Shown here: positions 1-7,988 of the stretch, one piece after another | Numbering within the stretch: the first letter of the stretch is position 1 | Layout of the letters: every line of letters starts with the position of its first letter | Assembly (NCBI GenBank): GCA_038525605.1 | Contig: JBCBHL010000079.1 | Location: forward strand, 1 to 22,904 | Length of the DNA stretch: 22,904 nt | Reading direction: 5' to 3' | DNA from: JANSWY01 sp038525605 | GTDB taxonomy: Bacteria > Bacteroidota > Bacteroidia > Cytophagales > Cyclobacteriaceae | Translations under genes and position numbers: made by a program | Notes under the pieces: model-generated | What the model was told of the DNA's origin: nothing | The model's database searches: none | The model's input: the letters and a program-made list of their open reading frames with translations, nothing else

Positions 1-22
1 TATGCAAAAATTCTTTTACCAC

Positions 23-625
23 CTACCCGCAGGGGGAAGAAGGATTAGCTCTTACTGACACATAACCATATCCGCTCCCGGAAGGACTCCCAATTGTCAC
101 CGTTCTTGTATTGTACACTGTAAATGAACGCCTGATCTGACCATTGATGCTCCACCCCCCTGGCACTGAAAAGGTATAGCTATCCGCGCCACTCACTGGT
201 GAAACGGTATACGATGCAGTGTTGCCGTTGCATAAAGCATGAGGACCCGTGATCGAAGAAGGCGTACTCAGCTGCTGACCGTTGACATTGGTCACGATGG
301 TAGAACTTTGTGGATTTGGTACAGGAATTCCATTGTTGAAGATCGTAGCATTGCAGTTAGTTGCTATAACAGAAATTACCATCTGACCGATCATATCCCC
401 TGAAGAGATCGTTATGCCTGTTCCACTGTAGGGAACGACGTTTCCATCAGGGTATGTGACTATCCAGTCAATTTGAGAACAATCTGAGCCAATTGCAGGG
501 TTAAACAGATACTGCAGGGAGGTGTTGCATGAAGTGTTAACCGGTCCTACAATAATCTGTGCCTGCAAATGACCTGCGAATAGCGTCGCAGCAGTAATCA
601 ATAAAGTTAGTATTGTTTTTTTCAT
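23..625 (-). CDS. Secreted PKD/Ig-like protein, N-terminal part, possibly frameshifted
   Basis: The 200-residue frame begins with a clear Sec signal peptide (MKKTILTLLITAATLFAGHLQAQ, cleavage after about residue 22). It continues as a Ser/Thr/Asn/Gly-rich beta-type sequence with Cys pairs and an Ig/PKD-like segment near 125-198 (TGPHALCNGNTASYTVSPV..., then SVRANPSSPCG). Large Bacteroidota surface proteins often carry several such modules plus a T9SS tail, so 200 residues looks short. The stop TAG at 23-25 falls in the middle of what looks like a continuing domain. Adding one base in the GGG just before it would let reading run on as SPCGVGGKRIFA to the window edge. The gene is therefore either truncated by an indel, real or a sequencing error, or genuinely short. 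The ATG at 623-625 follows an AT-rich leader with no Shine-Dalgarno. Role is unknown; an exported adhesin or structural protein is an inference. Confidence 0.6.
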   Translation of the reverse strand: MKKTILTLLITAATLFAGHLQAQIIVGPVNTSCNTSLQYLFNPAIGSDCSQIDWIVTYPDGNVVPYSGTGITISSGDMIGQMVISVIATNCNATIFNNGIPVPNPQSSTIVTNVNGQQLSTPSSITGPHALCNGNTASYTVSPVSGADSYTFSVPGGWSINGQIRRSFTVYNTRTVTIGSPSGSGYGYVSVRANPSSPCG

Positions 626-917
626 TTTGTAATGATTTAAAGTAATTGAAATCTTGTTAATTCTCGTTCCACAAATAGTCAGTCAAAGACCACCATGTAT
701 CAGTCACTCAAAAATTACCTCTCAGTATGAGCAGGGTTTACTAAAAAAAATTCTTTGGGCTAGATAAATTGTGGTTCACAATCGAAAAGGTCGGAGGTTA
801 AAAATTGTCGCCTAAGACTAATTGCTAAGCTTTTAAAGAGGGGAATGAGTACTGTGAAATATTTCTAATCAAACAATGCGTCCTCTAAACAGGATCATTT
901 CTGATCAGATGTGAAAC

Positions 918-1289
918 CTATTGATACTTTCGTTTTTGCATGGTCACAAAAGTTCTGATGTTCCGGTCTCTCAGCAAAAAGTTTCCAATGTAGCCATGAA
1001 GTAGAAAAAACAGCAGCAGGACTAGTGAAAACATCAAATCACTGGTTGACACAAAGATGGAAATAAGAAAAACTGCACTGACCAGTAGCATCGAGACACC
1101 AAGCGTAATTCTGGCCCACTGATACCCTCTGATGGTTAACATCATCAACCCGGCATTGATTAACAAAGCAGAGAAGCCAATACCTGGTAGCGTCATGCTA
1201 TCGATTTTAAATAAACCAAAAAGCCGCACGATCAATGTCATGATGATCAAAAGGGCGAAGGAAAGATATAGTTTTCTTTTAGCATCCAT
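918..1289 (-). CDS. Small four-helix membrane protein, unknown function
   Basis: This 123-residue protein consists almost entirely of hydrophobic segments: about 8-28, 33-54, 58-78 and 83-105, with a basic tail ending QKRKYQ. That predicts four inner-membrane helices. I do not recognise the family. Its ATG (1287-1289) lies 5 bases downstream of the stop of the TruA-like gene on the same strand, so the two are almost certainly co-transcribed. Nothing catalytic is visible. The tight spacing and good membrane topology support a real gene rather than a chance frame. Confidence 0.7.
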   Translation of the reverse strand: MDAKRKLYLSFALLIIMTLIVRLFGLFKIDSMTLPGIGFSALLINAGLMMLTIRGYQWARITLGVSMLLVSAVFLISIFVSTSDLMFSLVLLLFFLLHGYIGNFLLRDRNIRTFVTMQKRKYQ

Positions 1290-1294
1290 TCCGG

Positions 1295-2074
1295 TTAATC
1301 AAAGTTGATCCGATTCAATATCAAACCGGATGCCGGAGCGATTGTTTCAAGCGGTTTTTCATCAGGATTTTGGATAGACGCTTTCAATTGATCAAGTGAA
1401 ATATTTCCTCTGCCTAGTTGTACCAGTTGGCCCATCATCAATCTGATTTGATGCCTCATAAATCCCTTACCGCTAATAAAAAAGATAAATGATTTTTCAG
1501 GAAAAAAACTCGCTGAATACAATTCATTCTCAGCGATGTAACTACTATCGATCGTTCTGTTAAAAACCGTGTTTTCATTGGGTTTCGTGCAGTATTTCTG
1601 AAAATTGTGACTCCCCTGAAACACCTCAGCACCTTCCTTCATCCTTTCAATATCCAATTTCCACGGGAAACAAGCGACTATTGAAGCGCAAAATGGATGT
1701 GGTTTTTCTCCATAGGTAAACAGATACTGATATTCTTTTACTTTGGGCGATTGTATGACATTGAAAGTTTCATCTATTGTTTCGATTTCCAGAACCCGGA
1801 TATCTGCCGGCAGGTTCGCATTTACATCTACCATGAACGAATCCAACTCCAGCGGATCATTGACAAAAAGCTCAAAAACCGAATGATTGGCAGAAACCAT
1901 CGCATCCGTTCTGCTACTTCCCAGTGTTTTGAAAGGCGTCTCTTTTCCTAGTACATACTTCAGTGTGCGATCTATCATGTGGTGTACTGTTTTGATGCCT
2001 GGTTGTTTGGCCCATCCGTGAAACCTAAAACCCAGGTACTGTACATGAATGAGGTAAAAGTATTTGCCTTTCAT
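1295..2074 (-). CDS. truA: TruA-like tRNA pseudouridine synthase
   Basis: The family converts uridines in the tRNA anticodon arm to pseudouridine. From the chosen ATG at 2072-2074 the protein is 259 residues, normal for TruA. Visible marks are the N-terminal YLGFRFHGWAKQPG, the catalytic segment GSSRTDAMVSA with Asp57, the KEYQYLF strand, the GKGFMRHQIRLMMGQLVQLG motif and the closing APASGLILNRI. The catalytic motif departs from the textbook GRTDAGVHA: Gly-Arg is Ser-Arg and GVHA is MVSA. It may therefore be a Bacteroidota TruA-like paralogue rather than the housekeeping enzyme. A TTG 30 bases upstream could extend it by 10 residues (MQALNDQISI), but that part is not family-like and overlaps a TAATTTTG promoter-like word on the minus strand at 2102-2109, so ATG is preferred. 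It leads a two-gene unit with the small membrane protein. The symbol reflects the family only. Confidence 0.85.
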   Translation of the reverse strand: MKGKYFYLIHVQYLGFRFHGWAKQPGIKTVHHMIDRTLKYVLGKETPFKTLGSSRTDAMVSANHSVFELFVNDPLELDSFMVDVNANLPADIRVLEIETIDETFNVIQSPKVKEYQYLFTYGEKPHPFCASIVACFPWKLDIERMKEGAEVFQGSHNFQKYCTKPNENTVFNRTIDSSYIAENELYSASFFPEKSFIFFISGKGFMRHQIRLMMGQLVQLGRGNISLDQLKASIQNPDEKPLETIAPASGLILNRINFD

Positions 2075-2134
2075 TATTGATATTTGATCGTTGAGCGCTT
2101 GCAAAATTACATTTTTTGCAGTGATTTTAGTTGA

Positions 2135-2162
2135 TTGTTAACTCCGGGATTTTATATCTTTA
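2135..2162 (+). promoter_or_regulatory. Bacteroidota-type promoter for the GNAT gene
   Basis: TTG (2135-2137) and TATCTTTA (2155-2162) are separated by 17 bases, close to the Bacteroidota primary-sigma consensus TTG-N17-23-TAnnTTTG with the last base changed. The ATG starts at 2170, only 7 bases past the element, so the transcript would have almost no 5' leader. Pattern match only. Confidence 0.4.
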
Positions 2163-2169
2163 TTAGACG

Positions 2170-2676
2170 ATGGATATCAGAGAACTTAGTTATCGGCCTA
2201 TTACAGCGAGTGACTGGAAAGAAGTATCTGCTATATATGAGCAAGGGATTCTGACAGGCAATGCTACCTTTGAATCCGGTGCTCCTTCCTGGCAACAATG
2301 GAGTGAAGATCATTTGCCTCACAGCAGAATCATAGGTCTGCATCAGGGAGAAATTGTAGGCTGGGCCGCACTTTCACCGGTTTCAGGCAGGTGTGTATAC
2401 GGAGGTGTTGCCGAGGTAAGTGTTTATGTATCGGATGCTCACACCGGTAAAAGTATTGGCAGTAAACTCCTGGCTCAGTTGGTAATTGAAAGCGAACAAA
2501 ATGGTATTTGGACTTTACAAGCAGGAATTTTCCCGGAAAATAAGGGAAGTATCAGGGTACACGAAAAAGCAGGTTTTAGAACAATAGGCTACCGGGAAAA
2601 AATTGGTAAAATGAAAGGCGTCTGGCGGGACATCGTGTTAATGGAGAGAAGAAGTAAAAACGTAGGATTGCAGTAA
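2170..2676 (+). CDS. GNAT N-acetyltransferase, phosphinothricin acetyltransferase type
   Basis: This 168-residue single-domain GNAT enzyme transfers acetyl from acetyl-CoA to a small amine. Family hallmarks of the Pat/Bar/MnaT branch are visible in order: NATFES (31-36), GWAALSPVSGR (64-74) followed by VYGGVAEVSVYV (77-88), the acetyl-CoA loop region HTGKSIGSKLL (91-101), and the C-terminal AGIFPENKGSIRVHEKAGF (118-136) and GYREKIGKMKGVWRDIVLM (140-158). Known substrates of this branch include phosphinothricin, methionine sulfoximine/sulfone and other amino-acid analogues, so detoxification is plausible, but the natural substrate cannot be read here. The gene is divergent from the TruA-like gene, with a promoter-like element immediately upstream. 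The DNA for residues 147-164 recurs inverted at 2878-2931 beside the N gap, most likely an assembly artefact that does not affect this gene. Confidence 0.88.
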   Translation: MDIRELSYRPITASDWKEVSAIYEQGILTGNATFESGAPSWQQWSEDHLPHSRIIGLHQGEIVGWAALSPVSGRCVYGGVAEVSVYVSDAHTGKSIGSKLLAQLVIESEQNGIWTLQAGIFPENKGSIRVHEKAGFRTIGYREKIGKMKGVWRDIVLMERRSKNVGLQ

Positions 2677-2931
2677 CAAATCAACTGATTCCTATGACAG
2701 GTTTAATGTTTTTCATGAAGTATAAAACACCTTTTTTAAATCAGAAAAGTATATTAGGCATTATCACGTTAAGTTTTGTATTGATAAATTTTCGATATTG
2801 TAACCGTCAAACTTTGAAATTCAATTAATACTTCAATTGAAAATATGCATAATAAATCTGTCGTGATAACCTTCTATGTTTTTACTTCTTCTCTCCATTA
2901 ACACGATGTCCCGCCAGACGCCTTTCATTTT
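2608..2931. repeat. 54-bp perfect inverted repeat, GNAT 3' end against gap-flanking sequence
   Basis: Bases 2608-2661, inside the GNAT gene, are the exact reverse complement of 2878-2931, which end directly at the N run. The match stops at the gap on one side and decays right after a gttttt word on the other. A perfect copy of coding sequence that ends at a scaffold gap is more easily explained as a fold-back chimera in a read or contig end than as biology. Confidence 0.9.
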
Positions 2932-2965
2932 NNNNNNNNNNGTCGTGATAACCTTCTATGTTTTT
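2860..2965. repeat. 24-bp direct repeat bracketing the assembly gap
   Basis: The 24-base string starting gtcgtgataaccttctatg occurs at 2860-2883 and again at 2942-2965, immediately after the Ns. The second copy then continues with TTTCATC-like sequence into the next gene's leader, while the first jumps into GNAT antisense sequence. This is what two overlapping contig ends look like when the left one has a wrong tail. Confidence 0.85.
2932..2941. other. Scaffold gap (10 N)
   Basis: Ten unknown bases. Because the flanks share 24 bases, the true gap is probably negative (overlapping contigs) rather than missing sequence. Confidence 0.97.
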
Positions 2966-2987
2966 TCATCTGTAACCTTTTATCTTC

Positions 2988-5279
2988 ATGCCAAATAAAC
3001 AGGTGACTCCTCAAATGGAAGATTTTTTAAAGGAACAATTTGGTCTGGCCAATCCGAAAGTCAAAAAACTAAACGGTTACGACAATGTGAACTACCTGGT
3101 TGATGACAACAGTGGTCAATTCATTTTCAAGACTTATCCGTTCGATGAAGACTTACTGGAAATATTAGTTGCCGAAAACGACGTATTGCTACAGTTACAA
3201 CAAAAGGAAGATTTACGTTTTCCAAGACCTGTACCCTTCCTCAAGGGTGATTACATCCGAACAGAAGAAATAGCAGGTAGAAAAACCATTTGCAGAATGC
3301 TCACATTTCTTGCAGGCGATTTGATGGGTGACACCAGGCCATCGGAAATACGCTATCAAAATCTGGGGAGTTTTCTGGCGGTACTAGACTTAAAGCTTCG
3401 AAAGGTCAAGAGCAATACGCTCAAAGCCAGACAATGGGCATGGGACAATCAATATCTTCACCTGAACAAACAGTATCTGCAAGACATCTCTGATCCGCAT
3501 AGAAGAAACATCGTCAGATATTTCATGCTTCAGTATGAAGAAAATGTGAGTCCCCACACCGGAAAACTCAGAAAGCAGGTCATTCACAATGATGCAAACG
3601 AGTGGAACCTCCTTGTCGAAGGAGATCAGATTACAGGATTGTTTGATTTTGGTGATTTAGCGCATTCGTTTTTAATCAATGAATTGGCCATAGCCATCAC
3701 CTACGTTTGTTATGATAAAACCGATCCGTTGAAGTGGGCATCTCTTGTGCTCAAGGCTTATCACGCAGTTTATCCTTTGGAACCAATAGAGATAAAAGTA
3801 CTTTATTACCTGATCGCAGCAAGGTTATGCACCAGTGTGTGCCACTCCGCTCACGCCCGAAAGGAAAACCCTGCAAATACCTATGCCACTGTCAGTGAAG
3901 AGCATGCCTGGTCTATGCTTTTACGCTGGGTCGCCATCAATCCAATTGGAGCTGAAAATATCTTTCGCAAAGCGATAGGCTTACCCATGCATTCAACTAC
4001 TGATCCGGAAAAGCACCTGGAAAGAAGACACCAGTCGATTCATCCTGTTCTTTCTGTTAGTTATAAAAAGCCTCTGGTAGTGACAAAGGCTGCTTTTCAG
4101 TATATGTATGACGCTGCTGGTAATGCCATACTCGATGCTTACAACAATATTCCACATGTCGGTCATTCACATCCAAAGGTAGTGACAGCCGCACAAAGGC
4201 AAATCGCCAAACTCAATACGAACACCAGATACCTTTATAATCTGCTCCCTGCCTATGCGGAAAAGTTATTAAACAAATTCCCTGACCAGCTCAACAAAGT
4301 GTTTTTTGTCAATTCTGGCAGTGCAGCCAGTGATCTGGCAATCAGAATGGCACATGCTCATACGGGCAATCAAAATATTCTGGTGATGGAGCATGGCTAT
4401 CATGGCAATACTCAAACATCTATCGATATCAGTGATTACAAATTCAGCAACAAAAAAGGTCAGGGGCAAAAAGGTCATATCCTTAAAACCAATATTCCTG
4501 ATACCTATCGCGGGAAATACACAAATGACGATGGCTCGGCAGGTCGCTTATATGCTCAGGAAGCTATTGAAAACATCAACAAAGTCAATGGTACCATTGC
4601 CGCTTTTGTGAGTGAGCCTGTTGTTGGATGCGGCGGACAAGTACCACTGGCCAAAGGATATCTAAAAGAACTCTATCCTGCTATCAGGGTGCAGGGAGGC
4701 GTATGCATCAGCGATGAAGTGCAAACTGGATTTGGCAGACTGGGCGATTGTTTTTGGGGTTACGAGGCTCAGGAGGTCGTTCCGGATATCGTCATCCTGG
4801 GCAAGCCAATTGCCAACGGACATCCGATGGGAGCAGTGGTGTGTACTTCGGAGATAGCAGATTCGTTTGGTAAAGGTGTAGAATTTTTCAGTTCTTTTGG
4901 AGGAAATCCCGTATCGTGTGCTATTGCCGATGCTGTGCTGGATATAATCGAAGAGGAGTCTTTACAACAAAATGCTACTGAAGTAGGAAATTACTACCTA
5001 TCACTTTTCAGGGAATTACAAGAAAGCCATCCATGTATTGGAGATGTGAGAGGATCGGGTTTGTTTATTGGCATTGAAATAGTAAAACCCGGGACTAAAG
5101 ACCCTGATCCGGAGTTGGCAGCATATATCAAAAATGAACTGAGAAATCATCATATTCTAATCAGCACTGATGGCCCTTACGACAGTGTTTTGAAAAGTAA
5201 GCCACCACTTTGCTTTACGAAGGCAAATGCTAAAACCGTAGTTGATCAGATAAGGGTTGTTTTAGAAGAAAGTAGTTAA
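2988..5279 (+). CDS. Bifunctional small-molecule kinase / class III PLP ammoniophospholyase fusion
   Basis: The 763-residue protein has two enzymes in one chain. Residues about 1-320 are an APH/choline-kinase-fold kinase resembling hydroxylysine kinase: the catalytic loop is VIHNDANEWN (His200, Asp202, Asn207) and the metal site is LFDFGDL (Asp220). Residues about 340-760 are a class III aminotransferase-fold domain with SDEVQTGFGR, the PLP lysine in LGKPIANGHP (Lys606), FFSSFGGNPVSCA, GDVRGSGLFIGIEIV and LISTDGPYDSVLKSKPPLCF. These blocks match the AGXT2L/ETNPPL-PHYKPL group, which removes phosphate and ammonia from phosphoethanolamine or 5-phosphohydroxylysine rather than transaminating. 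The inferred job is to phosphorylate a hydroxy-amine (hydroxylysine, ethanolamine or a relative) and then split it to an aldehyde, in the cytoplasm. The substrate is not visible. ATG 2988 is the first start after the gap. A small membrane protein follows 12 bases later, probably in the same transcript. Confidence 0.87.
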   Translation: MPNKQVTPQMEDFLKEQFGLANPKVKKLNGYDNVNYLVDDNSGQFIFKTYPFDEDLLEILVAENDVLLQLQQKEDLRFPRPVPFLKGDYIRTEEIAGRKTICRMLTFLAGDLMGDTRPSEIRYQNLGSFLAVLDLKLRKVKSNTLKARQWAWDNQYLHLNKQYLQDISDPHRRNIVRYFMLQYEENVSPHTGKLRKQVIHNDANEWNLLVEGDQITGLFDFGDLAHSFLINELAIAITYVCYDKTDPLKWASLVLKAYHAVYPLEPIEIKVLYYLIAARLCTSVCHSAHARKENPANTYATVSEEHAWSMLLRWVAINPIGAENIFRKAIGLPMHSTTDPEKHLERRHQSIHPVLSVSYKKPLVVTKAAFQYMYDAAGNAILDAYNNIPHVGHSHPKVVTAAQRQIAKLNTNTRYLYNLLPAYAEKLLNKFPDQLNKVFFVNSGSAASDLAIRMAHAHTGNQNILVMEHGYHGNTQTSIDISDYKFSNKKGQGQKGHILKTNIPDTYRGKYTNDDGSAGRLYAQEAIENINKVNGTIAAFVSEPVVGCGGQVPLAKGYLKELYPAIRVQGGVCISDEVQTGFGRLGDCFWGYEAQEVVPDIVILGKPIANGHPMGAVVCTSEIADSFGKGVEFFSSFGGNPVSCAIADAVLDIIEEESLQQNATEVGNYYLSLFRELQESHPCIGDVRGSGLFIGIEIVKPGTKDPDPELAAYIKNELRNHHILISTDGPYDSVLKSKPPLCFTKANAKTVVDQIRVVLEESS

Positions 5280-5291
5280 TAAAAAAGTGAT

Positions 5292-5588
5292 ATGTTCAAA
5301 AACACAGCAAACGCCGTATTTCTCTGTTTGATAGTAGTCGTTACAATTAACGTAATGGCTTTTTGGATGACCGTCAGCAGTGTCAATTTTGGTCAGGATA
5401 CCTCTGCCAGGAACTTTAAATTCACAATATTCGAATTGATACAGTATCTATGGCTGTTTGCAGGTATTGGATTAGCTGTAAAAGCTATCGCCAAAAAAGA
5501 ACCCTTAAATCTGCTGTTTAAAGTATCAACGCTTTTACTCTTATTTTTCTTGATCTTCTCAATACTAAGCCCGATGATTTCTCTTTAA
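5292..5588 (+). CDS. Small membrane protein, unknown function
   Basis: This 98-residue protein has three hydrophobic stretches (about 8-28, 47-65 and 76-95) separated by polar loops containing KAIAKKEP, so it is predicted to be an inner-membrane protein. I do not recognise a family. It starts 12 bases after the kinase/phospholyase fusion on the same strand, consistent with co-transcription, and ends about 65 bases before the convergent MFS gene. A role in substrate uptake or sensing for its neighbour is possible but is only suggested by position. Confidence 0.65.
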   Translation: MFKNTANAVFLCLIVVVTINVMAFWMTVSSVNFGQDTSARNFKFTIFELIQYLWLFAGIGLAVKAIAKKEPLNLLFKVSTLLLLFFLIFSILSPMISL

Positions 5589-5654
5589 AAACCATTCAAA
5601 TTAACATTCGCATGGAATAAACACTATCTCCCGTACTACAGCTTTCTTTCAGAA

Positions 5655-6863
5655 TCATCTGTTTTGAAAACCTTCTTCATCAGCAACTTTGATTTTTCTG
5701 CTTATGAAAATTGAAACCACCCCCATTACAATGGCAAAAACACCCACATATTGGTAGTTTTCAAGCTTTTCATCCTCTCCAATAGTAATCACCAACCCAG
5801 CCAAATAGGCGGCAAAGCCATTGGTTAACTGTCGGCATGCAGCGTTAAAACTCATAAAACTGCCACGATTTTGCGGTTTTACAGATGAAGTAACCATCGC
5901 CGTAGAAGGAATCATCCGTCCGGAACCAAACACGAAAAATAAAGAAGTGATGATCAGTACTATCCAGATTGGCGTTTCACCAATAACAGTTATCAAAAAT
6001 ACAGGGAATGACACTGCAATTACATTGATCATAAATACTCTGGCCCTGCCATATTTATCAGCCAGTCTGCCAATCAGTGGTGCGCTAAAAATTGTCAATG
6101 CACCCCCTACCAGATAAATGTAAGTAATCTGATCGTCGGAAAAACCAACATTTGCCACCATATAGGGGCTAATGAATGGTACTATGGTAAAGTGACTCAG
6201 CATAATCACCACACCAAAGAGCAGCGCCTTCAATTGATTTTTATTACTGGTCACACTCTTAATGATTTCTATCGGGGTTGGGTTAGAAGCACACTTATCG
6301 ATGTGATCGATCATTCTGGGTATGAAAACAAATACCGGAATCAAGGTTACTGTAGCCAGAATTCCCAATACTAAAAACGGAAAATGCCAATCGGATAGGT
6401 TGGCCAGAAACAAACCGATAGGTACACCTACCACTGAAGCTGCGGAAAAAGAGGCCATGACAATTCCCATCGCAGAAGCTCTTCTTTCATTGGGAATAAT
6501 GTCACCGATAATAGATAGAATCAACGCCCCTAAAACACCACCGAAGGCACCTGTTAACCCTCTTGCCAAGAGCAGAAGTTCATAGCTATTCATCACTGAG
6601 CAGCTCAATGTTCCAAGAGCAAAACCGGTGGCAGCCAAAATCAATACTTTCTTTCTATCGAACCGATCGATAAAGAAGGCACCCACAAATCCGGAAATCC
6701 CAGCACTGAAAGTGTAAGTGGATACCAGAAGGGCAAACTGATCGGGAAGGATCGCGAATTCACTCATCAACTGAGGTCCCAACGGCATCAAAATCATAAA
6801 ATCAGTAATGTGTGAAAACTGGATGATGGCCAATGTAAACAATAACGCTTTTTCGTTTTTCAT
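5655..6863 (-). CDS. MFS transporter, DHA1-like drug or metabolite exporter
   Basis: From the ATG at 6861-6863 this is a 402-residue membrane protein with about 12 hydrophobic helices. A preceding TTG (6864-6866) adds only one residue and is not preferred. MFS marks are visible: motif A GAFFIDRFDRKKVLI between helices 2 and 3, RGLTGAFGG in helix 4, the antiporter-type motif C GVPIGLF in helix 5, and a second-half motif A GRLADKYGRARVF. These place it in the DHA1 proton-antiporter group near AraJ-like proteins, which export drugs, sugars or metabolites. The substrate cannot be inferred. It stands alone on the minus strand, convergent with the small membrane protein gene and divergent from the polyphosphate kinases, with a weak AAGGA 11 bases before the start. 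Confidence 0.88.
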   Translation of the reverse strand: MKNEKALLFTLAIIQFSHITDFMILMPLGPQLMSEFAILPDQFALLVSTYTFSAGISGFVGAFFIDRFDRKKVLILAATGFALGTLSCSVMNSYELLLLARGLTGAFGGVLGALILSIIGDIIPNERRASAMGIVMASFSAASVVGVPIGLFLANLSDWHFPFLVLGILATVTLIPVFVFIPRMIDHIDKCASNPTPIEIIKSVTSNKNQLKALLFGVVIMLSHFTIVPFISPYMVANVGFSDDQITYIYLVGGALTIFSAPLIGRLADKYGRARVFMINVIAVSFPVFLITVIGETPIWIVLIITSLFFVFGSGRMIPSTAMVTSSVKPQNRGSFMSFNAACRQLTNGFAAYLAGLVITIGEDEKLENYQYVGVFAIVMGVVSIFISRKIKVADEEGFQNR

Positions 6864-7131
6864 CAAATTTTATTCCTTAGGAGATAAGAATACAGCTTTT
6901 ATAACGAACGTAAACAAAAATCGGCTTAATTTTTTCAATCATGACATTATTCATCACGAATATTGACGGATGTTAGCAAGAGAATCTGGTAGACGGTGGA
7001 TATTTACCCGTTAAGCAAAACAATGGCTAAGTCATTTCAAAAGTGATTCCGACATTGTTTATGTTTAATTCAGTAACTTGAATTGAAAACTGTAAGATTT
7101 CAAATTCATCATAAACGTAATTGATGCACAT

Positions 7132-7980
7132 ATGCCTTTCACTTCCGAGCAACTAAATTCAGCGAAAACGCGGAATGACCTGATTTCCATCGCGAAAGAA
7201 AACGATATTTCCATCTCAAAGACAATTAAGAAACTGCGGTATGAAGCAGAGCTTCAACTACTACAGACTGAATTCGTCAATCTGCAAAAATGGATAGCGC
7301 AAAATAAAATGCGTGTAGCCATCATTTTCGAAGGACGCGATGCGGCAGGAAAGGGAGGATCCATCAAAAGATTTAAAGAACACCTCAATCCCAGATCGTC
7401 GAGAGTAGTCGCGCTTACCAAACCCACAGAAGTAGAAAGGGGGCAGTGGTATTTTCGCCGATACATCAAAGAACTACCCAATCCCGGAGAGATCGTATTT
7501 TTCGACAGAAGCTGGTACAATCGCGCAGTGGTAGAACCGGTAATGGGATTTTGTACGAAAGAGCAATATGAAAAATTCATGGTTCAGGTGCCTGAATTTG
7601 AACACCTGCTCTATGAAGACAACCTGAAAATCATCAAATTTTGGTTTTCCATTTCCAAAGAAGAGCAGCAGAAAAGATTCGATTCCCGCCTCAACAACCC
7701 ATTGAAAAGATGGAAATTCAGCCCCGTCGATAAGAAAGGTCAGGATTTGTGGGATAAGTACACACATTATAAAGAGCAAATGTTTAGCAAGACGCACACC
7801 AATTTCAGTCCGTGGGTCATCGTAAAAACGAATGATAAAAAACAGGCCAGGCTGGAAAGTATGCGGCATGTACTTTCTCAATTTGATTACGACGGCAAAG
7901 GCAGTACCGATACTGCTTTGCTGCCTGATCCAAATGTGATCATGAGATATCACAGAAGTGTTGTACAAATAGATATTTAA
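7132..7980 (+). CDS. ppk2: PPK2-family polyphosphate kinase, first of a tandem pair
   Basis: PPK2 enzymes move phosphate between polyphosphate and nucleotides, mostly making NTP (or NDP) from NDP (or NMP) at the expense of polyphosphate. The 282-residue protein shows Walker A FEGRDAAGKGG (66-76), Walker B with VFFDRSWYNRA (122-132), the VEPVMGFC segment (134-141) and a basic lid NNPLKRWKFSPVD (188-200). This is the one-domain (class I-like) layout. The N-terminal 40 residues are a charged helical extension and the C-terminal 30 a tail not shared with the next gene. It is followed after 8 bases by a second PPK2, so the two are translationally close and surely co-transcribed. Direction of the reaction and ADP/GDP preference cannot be told from sequence alone. 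Confidence 0.92.
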   Translation: MPFTSEQLNSAKTRNDLISIAKENDISISKTIKKLRYEAELQLLQTEFVNLQKWIAQNKMRVAIIFEGRDAAGKGGSIKRFKEHLNPRSSRVVALTKPTEVERGQWYFRRYIKELPNPGEIVFFDRSWYNRAVVEPVMGFCTKEQYEKFMVQVPEFEHLLYEDNLKIIKFWFSISKEEQQKRFDSRLNNPLKRWKFSPVDKKGQDLWDKYTHYKEQMFSKTHTNFSPWVIVKTNDKKQARLESMRHVLSQFDYDGKGSTDTALLPDPNVIMRYHRSVVQIDI

Positions 7981-7988
7981 GAATTGAG

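Larger units (their letters stand above)
2677..2987. other. Intergenic stretch of 311 bases with scaffold gap and no gene
   Basis: No open frame with coding character is visible. The stretch holds AT-rich spacer (2677-2859), the first copy of a 24-base direct repeat (2860-2883), the inverted GNAT-derived tail (2878-2931), ten Ns (2932-2941), the second direct-repeat copy (2942-2965) and the leader of the kinase/phospholyase gene. The real spacer is probably about 80 bases shorter than drawn. No convincing promoter or terminator can be assigned because the junction is unreliable. Confidence 0.75.

Noticed and set aside
2072..2104. Upstream TTG start for the TruA-like gene
   Set aside because: Adds non-family residues and overlaps a promoter-like TAATTTTG; the ATG at 2074 begins right at the conserved region.
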